Shown: piece after piece, positions 46,040-58,300 of the stretch
Layout of the letters: each line of letters opens with the position of its first letter
Numbering within the stretch: the stretch's first letter is position 1
NCBI RefSeq assembly: GCF_016808335.1
Contig: NC_053136.1
Span: 4,570,531 to 4,634,530 of the forward strand
DNA length: 64,000 nt
Direction of reading: 5' to 3'
Source: Panicum virgatum
Taxonomy: Eukaryota; Streptophyta; Magnoliopsida; Poales; Poaceae
The notes under the pieces: model-generated
The model's database searches: none
The model's input: the letters and a program-made list of their open reading frames with translations, nothing else
What the model was told of the DNA's origin: nothing
Made by a program: the position numbers and the translations under genes

Positions 46040-46694
46040 GTGGAGGTGTATTTACGGGCCGAAATCTAAAAGATGGGCTGCCGAAGCCACTTTAAAGCCC
46101 AAATACTAGCCTCCTGTGGCGTGATTTTTTTTTAAAAAAAAGTATGTATTTTTTGTATTTATCGATGTTACAAAATTACTCACCGTCTGTGGAAATTTAA
46201 AGAATAAAACCCAGTCGCCAAAACAAAGGGTGAAAACGCCATTCAATAGGTGATATTTGCAAAGAAATGCTACGTTCTCGACATTCAAAATAAATTCCAA
46301 TTAGCCACAAAAAAAATTGAACCTTTTGTTGGTGTGTAGAATAAAATGCTGCTTGGAGTTCTCAACAAATTTCTAGCCTTCTGCATTGATAATAATAAAA
46401 TGAAGTTTATATCCCTTAAATTTTGTCCCTTTTATCGTTTTAAAATTCACTTGAGTTGAAATTCACTAGAGAACTTTAATATAGTATACTATATTGTGCC
46501 CAAAAGAAGTCATAATATTGTTTCAATGGTGCTTTGAAGATCTAGGCAAAGGTAAACGATATTTTCTACCTTTGAAAAATGGCCCAACCAAAGGGGCTTT
46601 CTTGCAACTGGTGTGGTAGCTGTAAGACATCGAGTTGTGAAGTTTATTCTCACTAACACGCGTCAGCTTTCAGTAGGAGAAATTTGTATACAGA
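46040..46694. other. Upstream region of WHY2
   Basis: The first part is presumably promoter and leader of WHY2. Otherwise AT-rich with homopolymer runs (46129-46150). No other feature. Confidence 0.45.
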
Positions 46695-47272
46695 GAATTA
46701 TTTTCTTGAACCTAAAAAAAGTTGTGCTTAGTTTTTGGCCCCTGTTCTCTTGAACTTGGCTATTTGGCCCCCAAACGAGTTTCATTTAATTTTCTTGACT
46801 CTTCTGTCATCTGCAGTTATCTATTAATAATAATATCTAGCTCAAATGGCATGTTGGCGATTTTTGCTGGATCCAGCATGCTTAGATACGACTCCGGTGA
46901 ATTTTTCACTGTTTTACCATGTTCCTGTGATTTTCTATGATTTAAAAACTGAAAATAGATTTATAAATGTCTAGAAATTATTTTACTAGTGGGAAAAAAT
47001 ACCAAAATTTCGTGAAAATTTTCTTTATGTTGTTAGTTTTTTTTTTGCTATAAACCGAAACTGATGTGTTTGAATAAAATTGAATATATTAGACTGTAGA
47101 CATAACTGCAGTGATGCATTTGAATATAATTAGACTGTAGATCTAATTGCATGTGACGAAAAGGGTAAAAAAAACTAAACAAAACTCATTTTGGGGCCAA
47201 ATATCGAAGTTCAAGAGAAAAAAGGCCGAGAAACTAAGCACAACCTTTTTTAGGGTCAAGAAAATAATTATC
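46695..47272. mobile_element. Element with ~95-bp terminal inverted repeats (578 bp)
   Basis: The left arm (46695-46795) and the inverted right arm (47181-47272) align through AATTATTTTCTTGA, GTTGTGCTTAGTTT and CTCTTGAACTT, then TTTGGCCCC. The interior is AT-rich and non-coding. Long inverted ends suggest a MULE-like or foldback MITE. No convincing target duplication was found, so class is uncertain. Confidence 0.75.
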
Positions 47273-47667
47273 TCATTTGTACATACCATCTCTTGGGAAA
47301 TGTTTGTGATGTCAGGCACCACCGTTTGTTTATTGGAGGGGAGAAAATCGTTGGACCACAGGTACATGTAGTGAGAGCTCGATTTGTTCGTACAAGGAAA
47401 GGAACCACTGATCTACAGACGCTCCATCAGTCATGGCTCTTGCTCAACTTCTTGCTCCCCTGATTCAATTGTGTCAGTCCGATCCATAACATTCCCTTCT
47501 CCCTGAGTACATCAGCGATTGCTTGGACGAGGATCGAGGAAGATTGGTCGGAGCTCGATTCCTTTACAGGTCGTCACATGCATTAACATTTCTTCACGCA
47601 TCATCATGCATCGCAAAAATGGAGCGCGAGACTAAACGGGAATTAAGAGGAGAACGAAGTGGCTAGC

Positions 47668-48713
47668 TTAGTTGGATTTCTTGGCGGGCGGGCCGCAGAA
47701 GGCCTCCCGGTTGGCGGCGGCGCCGCCGCGGACGAGGAAGTGGCCGAGCGACGGTGTGGTGGTCCCCGTCACCAGGTTCTCCTCGCACAGGAACTCCCGC
47801 CCGCACGCGCGCTCCACCTCCCGCTCGTAGTCGTGCACCAGCACCTCCGTCTCCGCGCCCTTGGTCCGCGCCATCACCGCCGCCGAGTAGATCGCCGACA
47901 TCCTCCCCGGAGACCCCTCCGCGAACCTTCACATCATAATCAATCAGCTTTGCTTCGTTAATTAATCGACCCAAGAAACCATGGACGGCGACGCACGCTA
48001 GCTGGGGCGTACCCGCGCGGGCCGTCGACGAGGATGACGTCCCAGGCGACGTCGTAGAGCTGGTTGGGGAGGTCGTTGATGGCGAGGCGGCACTCGGAGA
48101 AGAGCAGGTTCTGGACGGGGCGGCACTCGGCGGCGCGCGCGGCGTCGAGGAGGTCGGGGAGCTCGCGCACCGCCGTGGCGTAGGCCACGTCGTAGGCCTC
48201 CAGCCCCGGGTGCTTGCCCTCCAGGTGCGCCACGTAGTAGGGGTTCTCGTCCAAGAACACCGTGCGCCCGCCGTGGTTCAGCGCCCGCCACAGCGGCGTC
48301 TCCGCGCCCAGCCCGAACACCAGCAGGTTGCACGGCGCGCGCCGCCGCAGCACCGACGCGATCGCGCGCACGTCCGGCTCCGGCATGCACCCCGACGAGT
48401 TCCCCGCCGCCGCCGCGTACTGCACCAGCGCGTCGAACACGTACCGCGGCAGGCCAGCCTCTGCTGCAGCGGCGCCGCCGCCGCCCGAAGCCGCGGCGGC
48501 GGTGACCGTGAACAGCGTCGCCTGGTACGCCGCCGCGGCCGAGGCGCGCGCCGTGGAGAACACGGTGAGGAGGGACACGCAGGTGAGCAGGGCCAGGAAG
48601 ACTACCAGCCACAGGAACCGGGACCAGCCAAGAAACGGCATGGGCGACGCCGGCGCCGCCTTGTTCGACGACGTGTGCACGACGAGCAGCCTCGGCCCGG
48701 CCATTGATTTCAT
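47668..48713 (-). CDS. IRX15-L: IRX15-like protein (DUF579), xylan biosynthesis, 319 aa
   Basis: Two minus-strand exons: 48713-48013 and 47926-47668, split by an 86-bp GT-AG intron inside the DGPRGF block. DUF579 proteins act in the Golgi on glucuronoxylan: the GXM branch methylates glucuronic acid, while the IRX15 branch is needed for normal xylan chain length. A signal anchor (residues about 33-53, FLWLVVFLALLTCVSLLTVFS) makes it a type II Golgi protein. The domain shows NLLVFGLGAETPLWRALNHG, GRTVFLDENPYYVAHLE, QNLLFSECRLAINDLP and WDVILVDGPRG, then PGRMSAIYSAAVMAR and a C-terminal SLGHFLV. The LDENPYY wording fits IRX15 rather than GXM. Start is the first ATG (MKSMAG); the second ATG three codons on is also possible. 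Confidence 0.95.
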
Positions 48714-50310
48714 CTCCTCCTCCTCCTCTGGCTCTGTGTGCTCGCGCTGTGTCTGGAGTGAATGCTAATAAGGTTTAGTAGATGAGGGTGGTGTGCAGAT
48801 GGAACGTTCGCTCACACTGACATTTTCAGGTGAGATATCAGAGTTGGCGAGGAAGAAAGGAATGGAGGTTGGGATGGGATTGGGGTTGGGGCAGACAGCA
48901 GGCCAAAGCGAGCTGAATTAAGCAAAGTTAAATAAGCGTATGTTGGATTAGTAGTTGGCATGTTTGGCAGGAAGGCAAGCTCGGTTAAAAATTGCTTGAG
49001 GGTTGCAACCTACATGCTTTGCTTCAGAATGGCTCAAATTTGGGTAGGTTTTGATGGCACTCTTTGATTTTGACACCAAATCTTTCTCATAAAATAGACT
49101 ACACGATGTCTTGTTTTAACCACTTTTAGAAAACGAAAATTTGCAGAGAGACCGCATTGGACGCATAGTTCTTTTTTTTTGCCTGAAAATCTGTTAAGTT
49201 AAATGAAAATATTTCAAAGTTCCTACCGTTGAAATTTATGAGTACCAAACAGGCCCATTAAAATGGGAATGATTTGAACATTAATATTCCCCGAACAGGA
49301 ACGATGGTTTTTATCCTCCTTTTGATTTGAAATAAGGACCTGTGGTTTTGGGTGCGAAACACACAATGCCAGATCTGCCATTACATGACGATAGAAGAGC
49401 ATCGTTAACTGCTCCAAAAGCTACAGAAGATGACACCTGGTTTAGGAGGACAACCAGCAGCTTTCTGGCCATCACCAGACACATGAAACAAAAGCAGCCA
49501 AATAAGGTTTGGTGAGAAGAAAATGTTGATGAAAAAGAGGCTGAAAATTACTCTGGCTGATCGCAAGATGCAATCAGCGAACACTTGGAATGTAAGCCAC
49601 GGGCGTGCCTGGAGCTAAAGTCTTGCAGATAGGAGGTGGCTGTCAGTCTGTATCTCTCCGTTGCCTTCAAGTAAAGCCTTGGCAAAACTGGGCATGAGAC
49701 ACGCATTGCCCAACCCTTGTGCTGTCCGGAAGGACCAGAACAATTTTATATCTACAGGAGGTAATTCGAAGATGCAACATAAAGTTGTTCAGGTCGGTAA
49801 CAATATCATATGAGCATGGGTTGGTCATCCAAACAATAGATTAGTTGCTCAAGAGATGGTAAAACATAAAGTGAAAACGAATTTTATAGGAGTAGCAGGT
49901 AGGGATGGCAACGCTCCATCTCCTTTGCATATTTCTCATAAATACAACTGATACTCACGGTTTAACTTCTGCGGTGTCCAAGCCAACCACAAGAAAATTG
50001 TTTTGCCACATTCAACTATTGGAATTTGATGACCAAGCCAAACATCTCAACAACTTCCAATTTCCATCCGCAGAAAAAGCACAAATACAATACAGGGGAT
50101 TGAGATGGAAACTTATAGTTCATAATGTTTGCCGTTTGGCGTTGGCAATGTATTAGCTTCGACGAACAGAAGATGCATCTCTGGCATCCCTGCAGTAAAG
50201 AAGCGATAATCGGAAGAGAACCAAGTTTTTACAAAATCTCACGGGTATCATGATCATCACCAGGTGCCCAGGTGTGACCAAACATGTACCACAGCAAGAT
50301 GTCAGCAGGA
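48714..50310. other. Upstream region of the IRX15-like gene and 3' flank of the C2HC gene
   Basis: A CT-rich leader borders the IRX15-like start. The rest shows no feature. The segment 49900-50310 probably includes the 3' UTR of the next gene. Confidence 0.45.
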
Positions 50311-53300
50311 TCATGCAGTAACGCACCAGTAGGCCAAGTGCTCATCCTTGCGAGATGTGCTATAGAGCCCACCACATTTCAGGCAAATGAAGCTGCTTCC
50401 ATCGGCAAACGCATCCAGGATGATCTGCTTCCTTCCGCTCACAGAAAGAATGCAGGTCTCATCAGAATTCAGCATATCGACAGGGTCTGACCCAGGTCCT
50501 TGTGGTGGGTTAGCATTTGTTGACTGTGCCTCTGCAATGGCACATTGGGCAAGCAAAGAGGCGAGCTCATCAACACTAGGAGTGGCCTGCAACCTCTGTG
50601 CGTAGAGTTCCCGCGCACGGTTCATAGTCTGGAGGAGAGCTTGCTCACCACCTTGTGATCTTATGGCTAGGAGAACCTGCATAATTCCATAAGTTCAGAA
50701 TCAATAACACATAGAAATGAGCCTTCATGAAAGAAGATAAATGAGCCTTAATTAGACAAGGTAAGATTTGAAAAGCCAAATTAAGTACCACGTGACCTAT
50801 CATAATCATCATCATGAAAAGCAACCATATCAATAAGGCTTATTGGAATATATAAGAATATCGAAACAAACATCTTCCATAAAATCAAAATAGAAATTAT
50901 GCATTCAAATACAAGCAGAGTGCACATGCCAAATTGCCAGTGTTTGATTCGTTACCAGAATGAGACCTACAAAGTTATTATGGGATATAAATATATCACC
51001 GCAATCATTTGATCTCACAGGTGACGACTAGGGGTATAATCTTATATCGCCAAACTGTTCTGAAAATCAGTTCCGCTTAATACATACATAGCTAGGGTGC
51101 AGGCACGAAGCACTAATGACACACTGCAGTGTCACAATTAGGAAGATCCTCACAAAGGTTGAGCATTTTCATTTGACCCATGTGATGCATCAGGTAGGAT
51201 GCCATAGATATCCAATGCAAACAAGATACAGAAATTCCAAGTTCCCAACACCACTGAATGATAATACATATGTAGTGAGATTTAGTTAGTCCAATATTCA
51301 AATTAGCACCTTAGACTTGAATAGTTTTATCAGGGTACCAAACACTAACTTATCCGGTGTGACTTTCTTCCTGTTCAATTTTTTTCCACCTATATCTTCT
51401 AGTTTTACTCATTCCCAGCTATACGAGGTCTTGATGGTCATTTTAAACAGGCCAAATCGTAAATGGTTGACATGGACTGGGAAATAAACATTATCGAGTG
51501 TACTCTGCCCATATGAGTAGGGCGCCACCAGTTTTGCAAATAATATACGTGCATTAAAGCTAACATTGAGTTTAGCTCAAACTCAAGTGCATCTAAGCAT
51601 TATATCTAAAACAAAATGGTCTCATGACATGGTAATAATTTGGTCAACAGATACATAGCATTAACTGAACTTGAAAAATTAACATGACAGAAGCAAGCCA
51701 TGTTCCTCAAGCTCAATACAACTTGGCTGCTTGAGCTGAAATTGCATATTCCGACTTTGGGAATACACAGACAAATCAGTCTTAAACTCTCCATCATAAA
51801 CAACATTAATAGTTTAACTACTTCTCCAGATAAAATGCACACCATACGGAAAGCTCAGAAGAATCGTTAAAATTCCACAATACTTTCAAAAAGGAAAATA
51901 ATCAATTTCCATATTGACAGAGGGAAAAGGAAAAGTGGATTTTGGTGGCATGCCACTCCCCTAAATCAAGTTTCAGAAATGCTGAACATGAGATCATACT
52001 TCGGTGAGATACGGGAGTGAATGTCTCATCCTACTTTTCAAGAGGTGTCATATTCTCAAAAGTCCGGAAAGTAAATACAGAGTATGCATAGTATATGGAT
52101 AGAATTAACTACAGTAATTCATAGGGTAAACACAACGTGCATAGTTGGATATTCTATGGATAGAATTAACTACAATAATTCATAGGAACCTTCATAAACA
52201 TAAAATTTTACGGTGCTGCAAGAGAAGGTAAGGCAACTTAAAATTTTATGGTGGTGCGAGAATATGACACCCCTTGATAGTCGGATTACTGATTATAGTC
52301 ACCACATTGTTCCTGACAATTCACTCTCCAGATTGGAAACAGAATAGGGAAACAAACTCTATAGTGGACATGGAGATTGTATTGGAAACAGACCGTTGAC
52401 CCTAACTATCAATGCATACAATACCAACAGAGCTAAGCATTCAATCATGCAGCCTAATCAGCTGGTGTCATCAAATCATCAGAATCAACAGTATAGCAAA
52501 GGAATCTGATAAAATGGCAAGGATCACCTCAATAGCTTTTCACTACACTCCATGTGTTTGTCCAGAACATATTCAGTGTTTACTCACTGTTGTCCAGAAA
52601 ACTCATTTGTGAACAAAACTTTGAAACGGTGAGGAGAGTTTTGTCTATGAAGACCATAAGCAATCAGCACACTGGATGTACAGATTCTGGAACAACATAT
52701 TTGGAGAAGCCTATTTGGACGAAATATTTCGATAAGCATCAATTACAAGAGCTAAATATGAAATGGCAAAGGAGCGTTTAAGGTGTGCGTGTAAATCCAC
52801 TCTTTCCCTTCTTCCTCTTCTTGAGAACCAGAGGAATGCTCCTTTTTGCTTAAAACAGGTAGACAGCAAAGGAAAGGGATAGCTGCAAAAGCATCAAGGC
52901 ACCCGAAGCACCTAACCAGAATCCTCTAGAACGAATCACACCTAACAAATCCCAAACCCTGAGGCCTAGAACGGATCGCACCTAAACCCCCTTTGCTCCC
53001 TCCGCGCAAAACCTCAGGCCGGATGACGCCATGGCGAGAACGACCCTAACAGAGATCGAACCGAGGGAAGCCCACCGCGAATCCGATCAGCTAACCGAGC
53101 GATCGCTCGCCCTCCGATCCGATGGGTAGCATACGAGACGCGAACCCAGAGAATTCCCCATTCCCTCGCCCCGGGGACGGTGGGAACGAACGCCACACGC
53201 AGTACTCGAGAAGTCGAAATGAGGGGCGGAACGGGGAGAGGGGGTGAGGTCTCACCGCCTGCAGCGCGAGGGACGGCTTGCCCTCCTGGAGCAGCGCGCG

Positions 53301-53402
53301 GGCGCGGGACAGCATGCTCCACCCCTCCCCAGCCGCCGCCGGCGCCGGAGCCGGAACCGGAGGCTCAGGCGCGGCCTCCATCTCGACGTCGGGCGGGTCC
53401 AT
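50311..53402 (-). CDS. Small conserved C2HC zinc-finger-like protein of unknown function, 170 aa
   Basis: Two minus-strand exons, 53402-53256 and 50676-50311, with a 2.58-kb GT-AG intron; joined phase gives SLALQA/VLLAIRSQGG. The N-terminus is an acidic Pro/Ala tail (MDPPDVEMEAAPEPP). Residues about 28-100 are helical and TPR-like (LSRARALLQEGKPSLALQA, then EQALLQTMNRARELYAQRLQ). The C-terminus holds C147-x2-C150-x11-H162-x4-C167 (FICLKCGGL, then DEHLAYWC), a plausible zinc knuckle. I recognise it as a conserved-looking plant protein but know no assigned function. Start chosen at ATG 53402; a frame extends upstream to 53564 but runs into hAT element DNA at 53514. Its upstream flank is occupied by that element. 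Confidence 0.82.
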
Positions 53403-53513
53403 CGGCGGCGCCCTCGATCCCGCTCGCCGCCTCTCCTTTGCTTTCGCCGCCGGGTGGGGGGCAGTTCGCTGCTGGCTGGCGACGGCTGCAGCTGCTGTGC
53501 CATGCCTCCAGAT

Positions 53514-54339
53514 TAGAGATGGCAATGGGGAATTCCCCGTCGGGGAATAGCTCCCCATCCCCATCCCCGCGAAGGAAAAAATCCCCCGCGGGGATCCCCA
53601 CGAACGCTTGCGGGGAATATTTCTTCCCCATCCCCATTCCCCGCGGGGAATAATCCCCGTCGGGGATCCCCGTCCCCGTTTAAATTGTAATTAATATGTA
53701 TATCTTTTGTTATTTATTATAAAATATTGTCACTTATACATATTGTTAGAGCATCTCCAAGAGCTTTTCCAAAATCTACACTCTAAATTATCATTTGGAG
53801 AGTCATTTGAGTGAAAATCATTTTTCATATCTTTGTCTTTTCCAACAGCTCTTCTATATCTTATTTGTAGTCTAGAGAGCCATATGTACTCTCCATCTTT
53901 GAATAACATGGAATCTGGAATAGAGGATATCTATCTTTGGATATTCATTTGAAGAGCCTGTTGGAGGCTAATTTTTCATCAAAATCTCTATTTCTATAAA
54001 TTAGAGAAGATATAAAGAGTCTCTTGGAGATGCTCTTAGAAGTAATAAATCATTATATATACATCGAAATGAACATATTTGTACAATGGGTGGTCACTTG
54101 ATAAGGTAATTATTTATTTGTATTATTAACTATTACACAAAACATTATCACATACAATTTTAACAGGTCCCCGCGGGGAACGGGGATGGGGAATGCCTCC
54201 CCGTCCCCATCCCCGTTTACCCGTCAGGGGGGAATTTTCCCGTTTACATCCCCGTGGGGGGAGAAACTCCCCCATCCCCATCCCCTGATGGAGGAATTCC
54301 CCGCGGGGAATCGGGGATCGGGGCCCATTGACATCCCTA
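53514..54339. mobile_element. Non-autonomous hAT element with GGGGA/CCCC sub-terminal repeats (826 bp)
   Basis: The ends are TAGAGATGGCAATGGGG and, inverted, TAGGGATGTCAATGGGC. They are flanked by an 8-bp duplication with one mismatch: CTCCAGAT (53506-53513) and CTCTAGAT (54340-54347). The outer ~150 bp on each side are filled with TCCCCGCGGGGA-type palindromes. No transposase is present. The element sits about 110 bp upstream of the start codon of the C2HC gene and is itself split by a MITE. Confidence 0.85.
53749..54035. mobile_element. Tourist-like (PIF/Harbinger) MITE nested in the hAT element (287 bp)
   Basis: Terminal inverted repeats GAGCATCTCCAAGAG and CTCTTGGAGATGCTC with the TTA duplication (53746-53748, 54036-54038) typical of Harbinger-type transposition. 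AT-rich and non-coding. Confidence 0.92.
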
Positions 54340-54347
54340 CTCTAGAT

Positions 54348-55324
54348 ACTTCCAGTGTGTGGCGGTTTTTATGTTGAGAAAGACGCACAAGAACAGAAAC
54401 TGCCGCCCGTCTTCCATTGCTTGATAAAATGCTTTGACGCCTTATGAGCACCATCCCGGTAAAACTTAGGAAATTAAATCAAATCTATGTGCATGAAAAC
54501 ATTTTGATTGTACCTATTGTAATGTTAACCGCTATTTTATGCTACGAGTTTTTTTTAAATATGGAGTAGATATGTTAACTCGGTATTAGACAGCCTATTC
54601 GTGCAAACTTCTGATCACACTTACAAATATAATCAACATGGAGGATTGGATAATTTTACACTTAGCGCCTGCCTTTAATCATATTTTTGCAAATCCCCCT
54701 GCGCACCCTTGGATGTCCATCCTATAGTTTAGAGTAGAAGTTTGCAACAAAAAAAATGGTTTGCACCTAATATATGAGTTAAGCTTGTCCCACAACTCCA
54801 ACTTCTTTTTGAGTGTGCAGTATGCCCCCTTAAGCAATATATATAGTGCGCCTAATCTTTTGCCCCATCTCCATTTAGAAAAATAAATTGCTCGCAGTTA
54901 GTATAATCAAATGTAAGCACGCAAAAAAAAAATATGTACTATATAAGAATATTTATGTTTAATAAAATTTAAAACAACAAAAAATAATTCGCAATCACAG
55001 TTTTTTTTTTGAGAAATATCGCAATCACAGTTTTTTTTTTGATTGCTTGCAACGGCTGGTTGAGAACATGAACAAACATCAGGCAAAAACCCGGAGGTTT
55101 TCAGTAGCATTAAGCCCAAAATAAAAGCAGGCCTTTCTCGGCCCATCTCGCCATCTTCTCCCCCAACACCGTGTGCCGCTCACTCACTGACAGCCTGCCG
55201 CCGGCGCTGGTCCGCCACCGCTCGCCACGGTCGCGGTACTCGCGAAGCGTCACGTCGTCAGGGAACAGGAAAGCAAGGGCACACTCCCACTCCCGCGCGC
55301 CGCGGCCGGCCGGCGGCGGCGGCC
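54348..55324. other. Intergenic and promoter region upstream of the O-fucosyltransferase gene
   Basis: AT-rich up to 55130 with a ~31-bp direct duplication (CGCAATCACAG plus T run) at about 54990-55042. GC-rich leader from 55190. Confidence 0.5.
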
Positions 55325-58300
55325 ATGGCGGAGCTGCGGCACTCGACGGCGGCGCGCGCGTCCAACTCCCCCGCCAAGCGCGACTCCGACGCCTCCGCCG
55401 CGTCGTCCCCGTTCCTCGCCTCCCCCTCCGCCCGCGGCAGCCGCGGCGGGGGCGGCGACGGCGACGGCGACGACGGCAAGGACGCCCACCGCTCGTCCCC
55501 TCTCCTCCCGCACCAACACCACAAGCGCGTCCACCTGCTGACGTCCCCGTTCCGCTCCCTCCTCGCCCTCGAGGACCTCAGGTCCCCCGCCGCCTCGTCC
55601 TCCTACCGGATCCTGCTCGCCCTCCTCCTCGCCGCTGGGATCTTCTGCGCACCCTTGCTTTGGTCCCGCCTCGTGAGCTCCTGCCCCCCCACCGTATCTT
55701 CACAATGCCATTCAGTTTCGTCAGGATTCCGACTTGCCTCTGACATTCTGTTGTTGTTGTTGTTGTTTCCCGTCTGGTCCTAGAACACGCCTTACTTGTG
55801 CCACAAGGAGGGGATCACGCTTCATTGCCCTGAGGTGAAGTGTGCTTAATTGGCTAATTGCTGCGGAAGTTTTGGGACTCGTGCGTGCGTCAGGAACATT
55901 TTGTCTGAAGAATTTATGCTTTGGGTGCAGACGAAGGAACCCCTCTCGCTATGGGAGAATCCACGTGCAGCCACTACATCTTGGAAGCCCTGTGCAGAGC
56001 GACGCAGTGATGAGCCCTCAGGCAAGTCCACCATTCATGTTGCTTGAAGAGACAACAATGTCGCATATATTGCATCCTTGCTTTATACTGCACCCAATCA
56101 CTCAGTGACCTTGATTGTACAAATTTTGACCTCTTGGTTGACTAGTGTACTGTGATGTGGCAAGCAATCTGATAGGCCTGCTAAAACCTGATTTTCCAAA
56201 AATTCTAGAGAACACACCAATTTTTTGTCCGTAGTTCCATGTTAGATGCCAGACTTGTGAGACATAAAGACCTCATCATTTGTATAAAAAATGTGCCTTC
56301 AAGCATCATCTAATATTTGTTTCCCTTCATGATTGGGTCCTGATGGGTGATGATATCATGTATATACCATGCAGATGTCCCGTCTGAGAAAGAAACCTCT
56401 GGGTATATTTTTATTCATGCCGAAGGAGGACTAAATCAGCAACGCATAGCTGTATGTATGCACTTATGTTCTCCTCAGACTCCCCCTAGTAGCTGTTCGT
56501 GTTGGTTCTGAATATTTGTTTTGATGTTGCAGTATCTTTTGTAGTCTAATCTGAATTTGTCTGATACCTATTGATGTCCTCAAGCTTTGTTATATGGTAA
56601 TTTTAAGAACATGCTTCAATATAACCTCGTAACTCCTTTTGATTGCTTGTGTTAGCGGTGACCTAGGAAATCTTGTTTAGAAAAATCCTGTTGTTTAATT
56701 CATATTAGAATCCTTCTTAAGCAGATTGTGCCTCTTTCTTGAGCAGTGTTTATTAGTTTTCTAAAATGCACAGAGTTTCAGCTACTCCTATCAAAAAGTT
56801 CAAGCAGCATCAGTGACCCTCAGTTAATTACCTATACTTGGTGTTTTTGGCTTCTGCAGATATGTAATGCTGTTGCTATTGCTAAGATAATGAGTGCGAC
56901 ACTTATTTTGCCAGTTTTGAAGCAGGATCAGATATGGAAAGACCAAACGTAAGTTCCGTTTGCTGTTCTAAGTTCGTCGAGGTGTACTTCACTGCTTTTA
57001 TTCAGGTGATTGTTGTATCGTATAAAATCTGGTCCATGAATCTCTAAAACTTTTATCTTCTAGAAACTGAACATAGCATTCTATTACAACACTAAAAATG
57101 AACTTCCGTTCTTTCACCATAGCTGCAATCTTGTTAGGGTTATTGAAACTTGAAAATTACTTCTTTTAGTCGTCAGATGTCCAAGTGTTCGTGTTCAGTA
57201 GCCATTTTCTAGGGAAAATTATGTGGAGTGGTTATCTGTGTAACATATGAATTTGCCATTTTGTTACTTAATATTGAAAGTATGTGCTTCTAAATTTGAC
57301 TGCCTAATTTATCATGCTTCTCCTATGATTATGGTACTATCTGTCACAAGAACATCCTGATCGTGGGCTGTATTAGTGAAGCTGTGATTATCGGAAAAAT
57401 TATATGCGTAGTTGATTAGTAAAAGATCTACCAAACGTGCCAAAATGTATTTATGACCTGAAAATTTTTGCAGCCATTGTTATATGGATATATATAGTTG
57501 ATAAATCAGCTAAGGAAACTCTTGATCTGTGATGTAAATGAAATAGTATAGTATACAGATTATAGAGACTAGGGATCCAAGGCCCAATCAACTTTGACAC
57601 ATTTGAAGTAGTTCTTGTACTGGTGAAATTTGCAAGCATGGAAGTTTGCAATATGATGTAACAGTAGGTCTGATGTTTCCTTGGTTCCATATTGGCACTG
57701 TACAGTGAAGTAGTTGCTATGAGATATGACACATATTCGTGATTTCCTTAGAGCCCTTTACATATGTTGTGTTTTGCTTTCTGACATATTGCCTACATTG
57801 TTGGGAACATTTGCCTTTTCTACAGGAAATTTGAAGATATCTTTGATGTCGAACATTTTATAAACTATTTGAAGGATGATGTACGCATTGTCCGAGACAT
57901 CCCAGACTGGTTCACAGAAAAAGATGAGCTTTTCACCAGCATAAAGTAGGTGCTACCTTTTGGCTTGCTCATTGTCTTAATTACCTTAACTCAGAAATTG
58001 ATTTTTGATATATGCAACCACTGTTGGCATGACTCTGTATATTTTTCATCTATTTTAAATGCGGCTGTGCATATTTTCTTCTAATACTGTAAATTTGTAT
58101 AATGAATGTTTGAGACCAACCAACTTTATTCTCTTCATATCTTACTCTACTGCTCCCCCCCCCCTTCTGTTTTGTTTCATAATATTTATTGAATTATGTG
58201 TCTATAACAGGCGAACTGTGAAGAACATTCCAAAATATGCATCTGCCCAATTCTATATTGATAATGTACTTCCAAGGATTAAAGAGAAAAAGATAATGTC

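Noticed and set aside
53091..53564. N-terminal extension and read-through of C2HC exon 1
   Set aside because: The upstream part enters hAT element sequence and the downstream part is intron after a clear GTGAG donor.
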